Origin: Perkinsus olseni
Lineage: Eukaryota; Perkinsozoa; Perkinsida
Direction: 5' to 3'
Assembly: GCA_013115125.1 (NCBI GenBank)
Contig: JABANN010000286.1
Span: 1 to 42,754 of the forward strand
Length of the DNA: 42,754 nt
This document shows positions 12,401 through 22,236 of the stretch, one piece after another. How positions within the stretch are numbered: the stretch's first letter is position 1; every line of letters begins with the position of its first letter. A model generated the notes under the pieces. The model did not search any database and was not told the origin of the DNA. It saw only the letters and a program-made list of their open reading frames with translations. The position numbers and the translations under genes were made by a program.

Positions 12401-15400
12401 GACCCTCAGATGAGATCAAGATTCGGAGTGCAGGGCTGCAGTGTAGCGGCCAGACTGCTGCCCGGGACGTCATTGTGAAGTTGAGAAGCTTGTCCTTGAT
12501 AGGAGCTGGTGAGGAGGGGGTTCTCTTCCAGTACTGCAGTTGCGGAAGCTTCTATGCTATTCCCGATGGATAAAAAAGAGATCCCTTTGATGAATAGGGA
12601 GTTGCTGAATCATCGAAACTGCTGATTTCTTCGCCAGCTTCCCAGTTGCGGAGTGTATTCTCTCGTGTGTAGGCGATTGTCCAGCCCGATCGAGAATGGA
12701 TCTGATAAGGGATAGACTATCATTCGATAATTCCCGATCGAGGGTCTTCCAAAAAATATGGCGCCCTGTTTAACTCAACAGCTACCGTGTAGAAAACCGC
12801 CAAAAAATAGTAGCCCTAAAAATGACGCCCGTGGGGATCGAACCTGGTAACCTCGTCTTTCGAGGAATTTCCCCCCTTTTCGTGAGCTCCGCCTTTTCGT
12901 AATAAAGGCCTAGTAGTAGCGTGGATGATTAGTCCGGTGGTAACAGATCGTTTCTTGTGTCACGTTTGAGGAGTCTCAGGTCCTAGGGGGCGGACGTACA
13001 GGCCGAGAGAAGGCCAGCGTGTGGTATTGCAGATTGAAGATGTCAACCTACCCAAGCCGGATCGCTATGACACAACTCAATTGGTGGCGTCGTTACAGGA
13101 GATGGTCTCCTATGCGGTAGGCCCCAGGTTCGAACCGCGGGTGGGGTATTTTTCTGTCCAGGGCTTCCACGATGAGGATCTGGAATGGGTAGCGCTGGAG
13201 AGCATCCAATTCATCTCAACCATGGCACCTTCGAGTGCCCTCGGCCGACACACGATCTCGAAAAGGTCAGGGTGACAGCGGAGCGAAGTTTTTTTCCGAA
13301 TTTTTGTGATTGCCCCTTCATTTGCCAACCGATCTCTTCCAGGGACGGTGGAATCTTAGGTTGAAGCTTGCTAGATTCAGATGTACACCGTTCGTCTGTC
13401 ATTTTTCCACTCCTTAGGTTCACCTCGGCGATGTGCCAAGCGTGGGTCGCTAGCCCCAGTCGGGAGGACCTCAGCAGCATCTACTCTCAGCTGATACTCT
13501 CCGTGACGGAGCGTGACGAGATGGTATCTTTGACGGAGGCAATGGTGGGGGTGTACGAACAAGTTGTTCAGAATTTCGGACCGGAGATGTAATAGCGGGT
13601 GCTGGGTTTTTGGGGAGCTTCTTTCGACGTATCATAGGTTGACTCTGGGTAGCCGCAGAATTTGTAGTATCTTTTGGTTTGTTTTAGTCGAGCTTCGACC
13701 TTAGATACGCTCATTATGTGTTCAACCCGCGAGACATCAGCGACTGGATGCAGCAATTGTTGAAATACGACTTGAAGGGGAGGGACGCAACCACCATGCT
13801 AGGAGCTTGGGGGTGAGGTCACCCTGGTCAATGACGAAATAAAAGATACCTTTCCTCTCAGATACGAAGGTAGGCGTATCTTTAGGGATCGTCTCGTTGG
13901 TCCGAAGCATCGAACAAAATTGGATACGATTTTGCGAGAAGTAGCGGAGGACAGGCTGGGCGGGTTCCTGGCGAACGCGGGGGGCGATCATCTCCTGGAC
14001 AGCAAAGATGGGCCGAAGTGGAGCACGTTAGTTGATAAGACGGTCGAAGGAGAAGTCCAAGGTGAGGGGGTTTGCCGGAGTCTGATCTTACGAATTTGTC
14101 CTCTTCCGTTGTAGGGTAGTCTGAGTATACTGTTGAGGGGAAGTTATGGTACTTACGGATTTTCTATCGCGGGCATTGAGCTCGCCGAAATGGAACTTTG
14201 AGTCGAGTGGTGGTAGCCTGCGTGATGCTTTTACGCGTGGAAATGTCGAACTCTAGAAAAGTGTCGTTAGATAGAATTTGGCCTGAAAATCAGGCTGATG
14301 GTGGGCCCTCGCCGTGAGTCATTTATGAGCTTCCCGAGTGGAAGATCTCGTCGGTTGTTCTTTCATTTATTTTTGATGTTCCTTGCGAAAATGGAGAAGA
14401 TTTTGCTTTTGATTGTGATGTTTCTTGGTATCTTCCTAGGTACCCTCAGAGAAGTATCCAAGGTCGACTATAAGAAGATACTCTCCACTGGCTTGGCGAC
14501 CTACGAGAGAGACGTCAGGCCGTTGGGAATCACCCTTGTGGACGAGGTGAATTTCGTGGCGCGTGACGGTTGAGCACTGGGATTGGTAGGTCGTGGATAA
14601 TCTAGCGTGCCTCGATCGAGTCCTCGGCAGTCGAGGGGGCGGGTCGGGGTGTGCATGCGTGCTGATGGTGGGCCGATCGGGTTGTGGTCGGAGAAGTAGC
14701 ATATCTTTGGTGGCGCATCTGATGGGATATGAAATCGTCGCGCCAACGGCGATCGGCGCCAACTCGAAAGCGTGTATGAAGGAGTTGAAGTTTGCGATTG
14801 TTAAGGCTAGCGGAGCGGAGCGAAAAAAGATTGTAGTTTTTGTGGAGGACCATCAGCTGAGCGGCCCAGCAGAAGAATTTTTTGGAGTGCTGAACGCATT
14901 GATTGCGAGGGGGGAGTCGGGCGAGTTGATTCAAGGAGAGGAAAGAGAGATGTTATACGCGCAAGTTAAGGAAGATTATCAACAGGAAATGCTACCGGGA
15001 GAGAGTATCCAGGAGTATCTTCTGCGACGCACGCGAGAGAATCTTATGTTCGTCCTGTCCTTGGACCCAACTCATCCTCATTTTCATGATATCACTTCGA
15101 TGAACCCTGGACTGTTCACGAGATCAACTGTCCTCTGGAACTGGGCAGGGTGGGCCAGAAAGTAAGTTGGGAGGAGATCTCGGTGGGCTGTCTATCTGGA
15201 ATACTCCCTCTTCTTTCGGTGTTGGGAGTATTTGTCCGTGGAACTTTCTAAGGTCCCGTCGGATATCTTTGAGTCAGCGCGTTCTTGGTTTCTATCGGAA
15301 ATCATTTTTTCTTATGCCTTGGCCGTGTCTCAGGCCATCGTTGGAAATTTTAGATTTTTCGCTGCCGAAATAAATTCTGTCGCGTTCTCGGGACAAAAAG

Positions 15401-18400
15401 AAAATGCCTAATTTTTCATAAATTTTTTAAACCCGAAATTACTGTTTGCCAGGTCGTCGTTGATCGTCACTTCGAAAGCTTTGAAGAGCATCGTTGGTGG
15501 GGGGGGGGAGGCGGAGAGGCTTCCGTATCACAAGGAGCTGTGTGAGGCTACGGTGGACATACACGAGAGCACAGGATGCAGTCAAAGATATCTTTGGGCT
15601 TTACTGAAGCTATGGGCGGCCGGATTCAGAGAACACTATGAGAGAATAGGGAGGGAGCAGGAGAGGTTGAAGAAGGGACTTGACAAGTTAAAAGATATGC
15701 ACGAGACAGTTGATGAGCTGACAAGGGAGGCGAGGGCGAAGGAGGAGGAATTGTCGGTGAAGGAGAGAATGGCGAGTGACTCGCTGAAAGGAATCGAAAA
15801 CGGGCTTGAGGAATCTGCCAAGTACAAGGCTGAAGTTGAAATACTCGACGAAAAAACTCGAAAAGACGAGGAGAATTCCCAGAGGGAACACGCTAGAATC
15901 GAAAGTGAGTTGGCGGAGATTCAACCAGTTTTGGAGAAGGCTCGGAAGGCTGTGGGGTCGATTCGGCAGGACAATCTGAACGAAATCCGCGCCCTAAAAA
16001 TGCCGCCTGAAGCGATTCATGATGTGCTTTACGGGGTGCTGTTGTTGATGGGAGGGTCGGACAGCAGTTGGAACGCTATGAAGAAATTTCTTTCGGGTGC
16101 GGGAGTCATCCAGAGGGTATTGAATTTTGATGCGCGGAAAATATCTTTGAGGTCGAGGGAGGAGGTGGAGAGGTTGCTGGAGGAACGGGGGAGATCTTTT
16201 GAGGACTCCGTGATTCGCCGAGCGAGCTTGGCGGCGGCGCCTCTGGCCCTGTGGGTGAAGGCAAACGTCAGGTGAGAGAAGGGAGAGGGGAGGAGTTGTT
16301 GTTTACTCGCCAAAGGACCGATTTCTTGCTTCAAAATCTGTAATTATTTCTGTTTTATCATTGCGGATTATTGCCCGAAAATCGTCGAGTCATTTCCGTC
16401 AGTTTTTGAGACTATATCACAAAAATCGGTCACCCGTAGGTAAAGAAATTTTCGGAAAAAATACGCAATTTTGTCTTTTTTAGAGTTTCTGTTTTTCTCG
16501 ATTAGTTGCAACTTGCAAATTTTCCATATTTTTCAGAAAAGTTCATAGCAATTTTCATTATGATTTGACAGTGCTCAGTATTGGTCATCCTGAAGAGATC
16601 CATGTTCTGGATAGATTATTGAAACGGCTGTCAGCGTATCTTTGAGAAATCTTTGTGGTGATGAAAGGGTGTAGGTATTCCCGAGTAGTGGAAAGAGTGG
16701 CCCCAATGGAGTTGAAGCTGCGGCAGACGGAAGAGGATCTGCACGCCGCCCGGATGAGGTTACGGCAGTGTGAAGTGGAGATGGAGAAAATCACAGAAAG
16801 GGTTAAAGAGATGCAGAAGGAATTCGCGAAAAGAACAGGTGGCCGAGAAAAGTTGGTTCGTTTTCGCTGAATTTTTGATGGTTTTAAGGGGAGGCGGAGG
16901 CCCTTCGGAATGGAGTGGAGGAAGCCCGTGGCACTTTGAGGAGGGCTGTGGGGCTGCTGGACGGGCTGGGCGAGGAGAAGGAGAGGTGGCGGGAAGAAAC
17001 TGATAGAATAACCATCAAAATGGGTGAGAGGGGTCGTGGCAGCGGTCTCCTTTCTCGCGGAGATGAACACTTCAACCATTTTGTTTTCCGCCCCGGTCGA
17101 ACTGCGCTCGAATAAGTATTAAATATTATCTACATTACAGATTTTACGGTTGATTCAAGATGGAATTTTAGGCAGTTGAAAATTTATGATATCTTGAGGT
17201 TGCTCCGCGTAAGATACGGAATAAAAGATTCCTTTTAGAGCGTCTCCCGGTTGAGAGCATGGTGGCCGCGGCTTTCATGGTGTATGTTGGCGCACTGGGA
17301 GAAGATTCTCGAGCGGAGTATCTTTCCGACTGGGAATCCAAGCTCGAAGCGAGGTCTATACAAAACGAAAGATTCTCCTTCCTAGACTTCACTGCAACCG
17401 AATCGGAGTTGCTGAAACTGAGGAGCCAAGGGCTTGGCGGTGATGAGCTGTCAGCAGAGAATGCTATGATAATATTGAGGAGTTATAAGGTAGAGCAAGA
17501 TTGCAAAATTTCAGTCTGCAATGTCCTCATAACAGGTGGCCGTCCCTCTCATCACCGACCCTTCGCAAAATGCCGAGGTTTGGTTGAACCGGAATCTGAA
17601 GGAGAAAGGAGTGCAACTGACGGGAAGTCTCGACCAGAGCGATCTTGCATTCTTGCACACTCTTGAACTTTCTCTACGTTTTGGCAAGACCGTCTTCCTG
17701 GCCTTGACTGAGGCGAAGGTCGATCCAGTTCTGTTCCCTCTACTGCGCGGTGATTGCCATTACACTGGTTCGAGGAGGGTGATTCACTTAGCGGAGCGAA
17801 GCGTGGATTTTTCTGACGATTTTTGTATCTTTTTGACGTGTCGGGACCCTGGTATCTTGGGGTCGATTCCGCCCGACGTGAGAAGCCTCTTGATTGGGGT
17901 CAACTTCACCGTCACGCGGCAAGGCCTGATTCGACAGCTACTGGGTGAGTGTTGGCGAGTTGGGAGTTACAGATGGAGTGGTACGTATCTTAAGGTATCG
18001 TTCTGAGCCATGATCGACCTGAGCTCGAAGAGAGAAGGAAAGAGCTGCTCGCTAATGAGGAGACCCTCAAGGTTGGTCGGCCCTTCCAGATACTTTTTCG
18101 GTATTGTCCTCGCTTCGACCTAAGACTCTTGAGGTTTTTGGATTGGTAGTGTTTTTAGAGTCGATTGATGGACCTCGAGGATGAGCTGCTGGAGCAGTTG
18201 GCCGCTGTCGAGGGAGATATCTTGGGGAATCAGAGGTTGATGGAGAGTCTCAACAGAACGAAAGATAGCGCGATTAGTATCGCTGAGAGTTTGCAAGAGA
18301 GTGCAAGATTGCAAGATGCACTTGATCAGCAGAGGGCTGTGAGTGTCTTCTGCCGGGGTCGAACCGGGGACCTTTGGATGGATCTTCGCAGATGTTCCGG

Positions 18401-21400
18401 TCGATTGCGGTTGAAGGCTCGGAGCTGTTCATGCTCATGTCGGATATGAACAAAGTTGGGTGAGAGAACTGCGTCAACCTTCTCTGTATCTTCCCCGCTT
18501 CAAGCTTGGATACTCGGTCAGGTCCATGTACCGATTTTCGCTGAGGGAGTTCATCGGAATTTTCATAGCTTCTCTCGGCGGTGAGCCTTTGGTGGCCCGC
18601 GAGTTGATAGACAGCTAGAGGTGTCAGAAAAACAATCGGGCGGACCGGACGAAGATCTTGACATCCGTTTGAACGACATTTCGACTCGTCTGAAGGGGAA
18701 CGTTCTCGAGTATGTCAGCAGGGCACTGTTCAAGCGCGATAGGTGATGAAAATGTCGCGCGCCACGAAATTACGTGGTGGCTTCAGGCTCACCTTCGCGG
18801 TTATGATGGCAAGAAACGCGGTGGCTGAATCGATTAAAGAGAATGAGTGGCAGTTGTTCATGGGGAATTTCGTGGCGCGTGACGGAATTAGTCCGCTGAA
18901 GGAAGGGCATCTGTCGTGGTGTCCGGTGGATAGGAGAGCTCAGCTGGCCAAATTAGTTTTGGCTTTGTCGGAGTTGAACGCGAAAGCGAAGATGGAAAGT
19001 CCGAATTTGTGGCGAGGATGGATTGAGGTGAGTATCTTAGGTCGAAGCAGAGGAGATATAAAACAGGTCGAAGTGAGCTTTTGCAGGAGGACGCCTGTGA
19101 AGAGAAGTTCCCCCAGGAGATTGCATTGAAATTAACGTCATTCCAGAGGATCCTCATCGTCCAAGCTTTGCGGCCGGACAGGCTCGAATCTGCCTTGGCC
19201 AAGTTCACCACCGAGGTGATATCTCTCGACTACGATTGTTTAGTGGTTAGTCTGGCACTCTTCTATGTCGGTGTCCCCGGTTCGAATCCTGGTGTCGATC
19301 TTTTAGGTTTTGACCGTGCCTTCAATCTCCCCCTCCACTTCATCCCTCCATTCACTCTGCCAAGCTGCTGAGGGCGTCCGGCCGATACTCTTTATCGTCA
19401 CTCCCGGGGCGGACCCCACTCGGGAGCTCACGGAGCTGGCAGCCTCCACTGGGTGGGCTGGCAATTTTGTGGCGCGCGAGGATGTTATTTGTTAGGCAAA
19501 AGTTGGTATCAATGGCGATTGGAGGCGGCAATGAGCAGGAGGCTTTAGAAATGCTCCGGAGTGAGTTTTTGAGATGTCTGCGCCGGGGATCGAACCCTGG
19601 TGTTCCGACTTCTCAGAGGGAGTGATTGAAGGGCATTGGGTCCTCATCATGAATCTTCACTTGGCCTTGGCGTGGGCCGGCAAGATCGAAGTCGAACTTC
19701 GAAACGGCAAACCCCACCGGGACTTCAGGTCCTGCTACCTGCTCAGATCGAGCGTATCTTATGTTGATGCGTGCAGATGCTGGTTGACCACCGAGCCTAG
19801 AGAGAACTTCCCGACGATACTGTTGGAATCTTCCTTGAAGGTCGCCTTCGAGTTCCCACCCGGCGTCCGGAACAACGTGAAGAGGATATGCGAGAGTTGG
19901 GACAGTCGATGGTTCGAAGCCGGCGACGTCAGCAGGTCCCAGGTAAAGGACGGGCTGTTCGATTCGAGTATCCATGGCATTCTGTCTTTGCCTGCTTTCA
20001 ACCTAAGATACGTTTCAGGTTCTGTTCCTCTGCGCGTGCTTCCATACTGCTGTTCAAGAGAGGACTTCCTTCATCCCGCAGGTCGAGATGTCGTCCCGCT
20101 CGAGGGGCTGCAGTGCCAATTGAGCTGTCCTCAGGGATGGACGAAGGATTATGAGTTTTCTACCGCTGACTTGAAGAGCGCCTGCGAGACAGCGTTGCAG
20201 GCGTTGAAGGATGACGGAAGCGGTGAGATGTCGCTGCTGGGAATCGAACCCAGGACCTTTCGACTACCCACTTCAGTGGAGTGGCCGACCCTGAGAGGCA
20301 TACTCGAGAACGCGGTTTATGGCTGTCGAGTTGACAACACCTTCGACCTGAGGCTGGTCCGTCAGTATGTAAAAGATATCTTCGCGCAACAGGTGAGGTC
20401 GCGTCCGAAGAGGCCACTGCAGATTCCAAATCGATCAGGCGATCGATAACGGCGGAGACCTCCTGCCCTTCCGTCTTCCTGCTACTACTAGTCTTGGTAA
20501 TTATTAATAGCAAAAATGACATCCGTGGGATTCGAACCTGTGCAGGCACGTTCAAGTCACACTTAGACCACAGCGAGCGTTCGGGAAATGATCAAACTCA
20601 TCTGAAAATGGCACCGAATACCGATAGAGCCGTGCAACTAACGAATAGTGAAAGGGTGAGGGCGCCCGGGGTATGAGCCTCGCCCAAGCTACTGCCCCTC
20701 TGCAGGTTCTGGCCCAGATCCGGATGCTGAGGATAAGGCACGTGCAACCGAGTGGCCAGCAGTCGGCCGAGGGGACGATTGACATGATATCGTTGCGTGG
20801 GGTGAGATGTCGGGGGGCGTTTGGGCTAGAAACTGTTAGCATCGTATTTGTAGCATAAATTTTGAGTGTTGTCGTCGTGCAGGAGTTGGAGGTCCTCTGG
20901 GCCTTCTGGGAATCTCGAGCTGGGGAACATCAGGCTGCTGCGTCGGAGCCACTGCGACCGGCAGAATCGACAGACTCGCCGACAGCTGCTTTTGTGAAGG
21001 CGGACACGCTTCTTGCGACGGAGATATTCACTACGGTCTGTCTGTCCACTCACTCGACCTGATTTGTATCTTCCTACCTTGAGCTGAAGATACTCAGGTT
21101 GATCAGCATCTTCGAACTTTGCAGCGATTCTGCACAAGCCCCGTTTCAGCTCATCCACCTCTAACCTCAGAGCTCAACAGTAAGCACTGCAATTTCGTGG
21201 CGCAGTGACAAATTCCTTGCAGGTATAGCAGACAGCCTGGTCCGACATTCAGTACCTTCGACGTGGTCTTCAGGATGGCTGTTGGCACCGGAAGAGCCTC
21301 TCCGGTTTTTGAATGTGCTCTTGGAGTCAACGCTGACCTTCAGCCGATCTGTTCAGGATATCTCCATTTGCTTCGTGTTGCTTCGAACCCGCTGGATGGC

Positions 21401-22236
21401 CGCCGCTGCCGCTGATAATTTCCCGAGTTCCCGGCCTGTCGACCTCGGCCAACTGCTGCGGCCGGGAGTCTTCCTTAGCGCTCTCAAGCAGCAAACTGCC
21501 AGGGCTTTGAAGGTGTTGGTTCATTAGCGTCTATCAAGGGAAATCGCTTTCGTATCGATGTGGGGAGAATGGCCTGGTTTCGGTTTCGTTGGCCTCGCAC
21601 GCGAACCCAGGTCGAAGATTTTCCAGTGGCAGTCGACTCCTCCGCCTGATGATCTCTGTTTTGAATCTGACAGAGTTCGGGAGGTTGATCCTGTGGAATC
21701 TTTCCTGTGCGCCATGGGAAAGATCTCGAAAGATTCGTGGATCGATGGAGAATCTTTAGGTTCCGTTGGACTCTTCCTTGAAGCTCAGCACTTCATTCGA
21801 CTGTCCGGAGGGAACTGGAATGTCGGCTGTGGTGGAAAATCTTCAGCTGGAGGTAAATTTTGCCGTGTGCAAGCATCAACCTAAGATACCACCGATGGTC
21901 AGGGTTGCCGATTGGACCCTACGACTCACATGCTGGTGGAGAGTAGCCGGCAAGACCCTCCCTTCTCTCCTCTGCCAAAGCTAACTTTGTGTTGGCTGCC
22001 GGTGCACCAACTGGAGGCCGCGGGTTCGAAACCTGGTGAGCGCATATTCAATTATCTTGCAAATTGAAGAAACCCCTTTTCAATCCATTGGAAAGATCAA
22101 AGTGGAAGTGAGCCTAGTATCTATGTTGATGCTTGCAGGATACGCACAAATGTCGGTCCCATTGTACGGCGACCGAGAGAGAAGATACTTCATAGCCGAG
22201 CTGAGGATGATAACAACCAATGTGAGGGAGAGGTAG
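471..22236 (+). CDS. DYNC2H1: Cytoplasmic dynein 2 heavy chain (IFT retrograde motor), multi-exon
   Basis: This is the motor ATPase for retrograde intraflagellar transport. The start at 471 opens with [18 protein letters not shown] and the frame ends at TAG 22234-22236. Segments matching DYNC2H1 in order are: tail and linker (exons near 3340-8470); AAA1 (8760-10000, [17 protein letters not shown], then Walker A GPAGTGKTES split by an intron, then CDEGID and [12 protein letters not shown]); AAA2 (10057-11040, [22 protein letters not shown]); AAA3 (12237-13600, [28 protein letters not shown]-like segment); AAA4 (14470-15165, GRSGCGRRS, which lacks the Walker lysine as in the family); stalk coiled coil and microtubule-binding region (15460-17110, [23 protein letters not shown]); AAA5 (17250-18000); AAA6 (19100-20400, [37 protein letters not shown]); C-terminal domain (20400-22236, [26 protein letters not shown]). 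UAG and UGA both behave as stops. Exact boundaries of several tail exons (600-3340) are unresolved. Family assignment is very sure. Confidence 0.95.
584..623 (+). repeat. First dynein intron with an I1 right-end sequence
   Basis: This is a short GT-AG intron of 40 nt between exon ends GIFR and [12 protein letters not shown]. It carries GCAAGATACGG, the reverse-complement end of the I1 core GTATCTTAGGTTGA. Confidence 0.55.
3266..3336 (+). tRNA. tRNA-Pro (AGG) gene or near-intact copy inside a dynein intron
   Basis: The 71-nt sequence folds as a cloverleaf. The acceptor arms GGCTGTG and CACAGCC pair perfectly, the anticodon stem TCTCGC/GCGAGA encloses loop TTAGGGT, and the anticodon AGG reads proline codons. 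It strongly resembles eukaryotic tRNA-Pro. The T arm is slightly degenerate: loop TTCAATA has a mismatch at the closing G, and the B box is imperfect. It may therefore be a weakened or recently decayed gene. It lies in sense orientation in the dynein intron that ends just before the exon starting near 3355. Confidence 0.8.
5423..5473 (+). repeat. Dynein intron made largely of an antisense tRNA 3'-half-like sequence
   Basis: This is a 51-nt GT-AG intron. Its centre, CGGGGATCGATCCGGGGACC, reads on the opposite strand as a T arm with a GGTTCGATCC-type B box. The frame stays open across it, so it could be mistaken for coding sequence. The same core (CCGGGG...ACCTTTSGATGG) recurs in the intron at 18339-18391. 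Confidence 0.6.
6379..6422 (+). repeat. Dynein intron carrying an I2 element
   Basis: This is a short GT-AG intron of about 44 nt. The I2 core AATTTCGTGGCGCGCGAC lies at 6383-6400, only four bases after the donor, so the element makes up much of the intron. Confidence 0.7.
7119..7209 (+). repeat. Dynein intron with a palindromic 19-mer plus an I2 element
   Basis: This 91-nt intron separates exon ends EHWK and [10 protein letters not shown], which align across the DYNC2H1 family without a gap. It holds AATCGATCGCGTGATCGAT (7126-7144) and an I2 copy at 7180-7204 whose ends AATTCCGT and ACGGAATT are inverted repeats. Two repeat units appear stacked in one intron. Confidence 0.7.
8494..8510 (-). 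repeat. I2 element in antisense orientation
   Basis: CGCGCGCCACGAAATTA is the reverse complement of the I2 core. It lies in the dynein intron region that follows exon end KEDWGW (about 8480). It shows that I2 can sit in either orientation. Confidence 0.6.
8948..8995 (+). repeat. I1 introner splitting the AAA1 Walker A codons
   Basis: This 48-nt GT-AG intron interrupts the P-loop between GPAGTG and KTES. Joining the flanks restores [20 protein letters not shown] in frame. The I1 core GTATCTTAGGTTGATGC fills 8975-8991, directly before the acceptor CTCAG. Confidence 0.8.
9561..9632 (+). tRNA. tRNA-Pro (CGG) gene inside a dynein intron
   Basis: This 72-nt cloverleaf has acceptor GGCTGTG/CTCAGCC (one mismatch), anticodon stem TCGCGC/GCGCGA around loop TTCGGGT (anticodon CGG), and a T arm CCGGG TTCGATT CTCGG with a good B box (GGTTCGATTC). 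It is closely related to the copy at 3266-3336 but has another anticodon. It sits in sense orientation in the intron between DLLGM (9532) and the exon beginning [13 protein letters not shown] (about 9829). Confidence 0.85.
10696..10740 (+). repeat. Dynein intron carrying an I2 element
   Basis: This 45-nt GT-AG intron lies between TAASRK and [13 protein letters not shown]. The I2 core AATTTCGTGGCGCGTGACGA lies at 10711-10730. Confidence 0.75.
11365..11440 (-). repeat. tRNA-like sequence, antisense, in a dynein intron
   Basis: Read on the minus strand this shows a tRNA-like order: an anticodon hairpin with 6-bp stem CAAATG/CATTTG, then CCTCGGTTCAATCC as a T arm with B box. The intron separates the AAA2 exon ending near SRLG from the exon encoding [14 protein letters not shown]. 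The acceptor arms do not clearly pair, so it is a degenerate copy. Confidence 0.5.
12237..12289 (+). repeat. Dynein intron containing both an I2 and an I1 sequence
   Basis: This 53-nt GT-AG intron lies between HLRSG and [13 protein letters not shown]. The I2 core is at 12250-12268, and the I1 left end GTATCTTAG (12281-12289) directly forms the 3' splice site. It is the clearest case of two element families combined in one short intron. Confidence 0.75.
13117..13161 (+). repeat. Dynein intron with a T-arm-like tRNA fragment, sense
   Basis: This 45-nt GT-AG intron separates QEMVSYA and GFHDEDLEW, adjacent residues in the family. CCCCAGGTTCGAACCGCGGG looks like a tRNA T arm with B box GGTTCGAACC. 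Confidence 0.6.
13667..13708 (+). repeat. I1 fold-back element
   Basis: The ends GTATCTTTTGG and CGACCTTAGATAC are inverted repeats around a short spacer, giving a complete miniature I1 unit of about 42 bp. It lies in a dynein intron between exons near 13590 and 13720. Confidence 0.65.
14547..14589 (+). repeat. Dynein intron carrying an I2 element
   Basis: This 43-nt GT-AG intron lies between GITLVDEV and [13 protein letters not shown] at the start of AAA4. The I2 core starts three bases after the donor (14550-14569). Confidence 0.75.
17188..17217 (+). repeat. I1 fold-back element
   Basis: GATATCTTGAGGTTG is followed after a few bases by GTAAGATAC. TATCTT and AAGATA can pair, as in the other compact I1 units. 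It lies in a dynein intron before the AAA5 exon. Confidence 0.55.
18339..18391 (+). repeat. Dynein intron with an antisense tRNA-like segment
   Basis: This 53-nt GT-AG intron contains CCGGGGTCGAACCGGGGACC, near-identical to the core of the intron at 5423-5473. On the minus strand it reads as a T arm with B box. The frame remains open through it. Confidence 0.6.
18486..18513 (+). repeat. I1 fold-back element
   Basis: GTATCTTCCCCGC is followed by CAAGCTTGGATAC, a 28-bp degenerate inverted pair of I1 ends, in a dynein intron. Confidence 0.5.
18743..18786 (-). repeat. Dynein intron with an antisense I2 element
   Basis: This 44-nt GT-AG intron precedes the exon encoding [36 protein letters not shown] (18754-18772 region) is the reverse complement of the I2 core. 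Confidence 0.7.
18866..18889 (+). repeat. I2 copy apparently lying in a dynein exon
   Basis: The 24-bp unit runs from AATTTCGT to ACGGAATT, so its ends are inverted repeats. Here it follows the conserved NEWQLF-type motif and is read through in frame as NFVARDGI. No GT-AG pair removes it while keeping the frame, so it may have become coding sequence. A non-canonical splice remains possible. Confidence 0.5.
19216..19306 (+). repeat. Dynein intron consisting mostly of a tRNA-like gene, sense
   Basis: This 91-nt GT-AG intron separates AKFTTE and [10 protein letters not shown]. Bases 19234-19300 fold like a tRNA: acceptor GATTG/CGATC, a TTTAGTGGTTAG D arm, and CCCCGGTTCGAATCCTGG as a near-perfect T arm. 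The anticodon arm is irregular, with possible anticodon TTC or TCT. The tRNA-like part is about three quarters of the intron. Confidence 0.65.
19463..19480 (+). repeat. I2 element variant in a dynein intron
   Basis: AATTTTGTGGCGCGCGAG differs from the I2 core by one substitution in the left half. It lies in the intron after LAASTGW. Confidence 0.6.
19561..19616 (+). repeat. Dynein intron with an antisense tRNA-like segment
   Basis: This 56-nt GT-AG intron after exon end EALEMLR contains GCCGGGGATCGAACCCTGGT, the reverse complement of a T arm with B box. Confidence 0.6.
19998..20011 (-). repeat. I1 core, antisense, at the end of a dynein intron
   Basis: TCAACCTAAGATAC precedes the acceptor GTTTCAG of the intron that separates DVSRSQ and [14 protein letters not shown]. 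This is the exact reverse complement of the I1 core. Confidence 0.65.
20223..20276 (-). repeat. Dynein intron with an antisense tRNA-like segment
   Basis: This 54-nt GT-AG intron contains GCTGGGAATCGAACCCAGGA. On the minus strand this is a perfect T arm (CTGGG TTCGATT CCCAG). Confidence 0.65.
21066..21093 (+). repeat. I1 fold-back element
   Basis: GTATCTTC and GAAGATAC are perfect 8-bp inverted repeats enclosing 12 bp. This is a compact I1 unit in a dynein intron. Confidence 0.65.
21180..21222 (+). repeat. Dynein intron carrying an I2 element
   Basis: This 43-nt GT-AG intron has AATTTCGTGGCGCAGTGACA at 21191-21210, followed by AATT, so the inverted-repeat ends are recognisable. Confidence 0.65.
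22000..22050 (+). repeat. tRNA-like 3' half in the penultimate dynein intron
   Basis: CCGCGGGTTCGAAACCTGG resembles a sense T arm with B box, preceded by a hairpin-like GGTGCACC. It lies in the intron before the exon encoding [15 protein letters not shown]. Confidence 0.45.
22108..22138 (+). repeat. Very short I1-containing intron (31 nt) near the dynein C terminus
   Basis: GTGAGCCT is followed by AGTATCTATGTTGATGC and the acceptor TTGCAG. Removing 31 nt joins GKIKVE to [10 protein letters not shown] in frame, matching the family's C-terminal strand. I1 makes up most of the intron. Confidence 0.7.
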
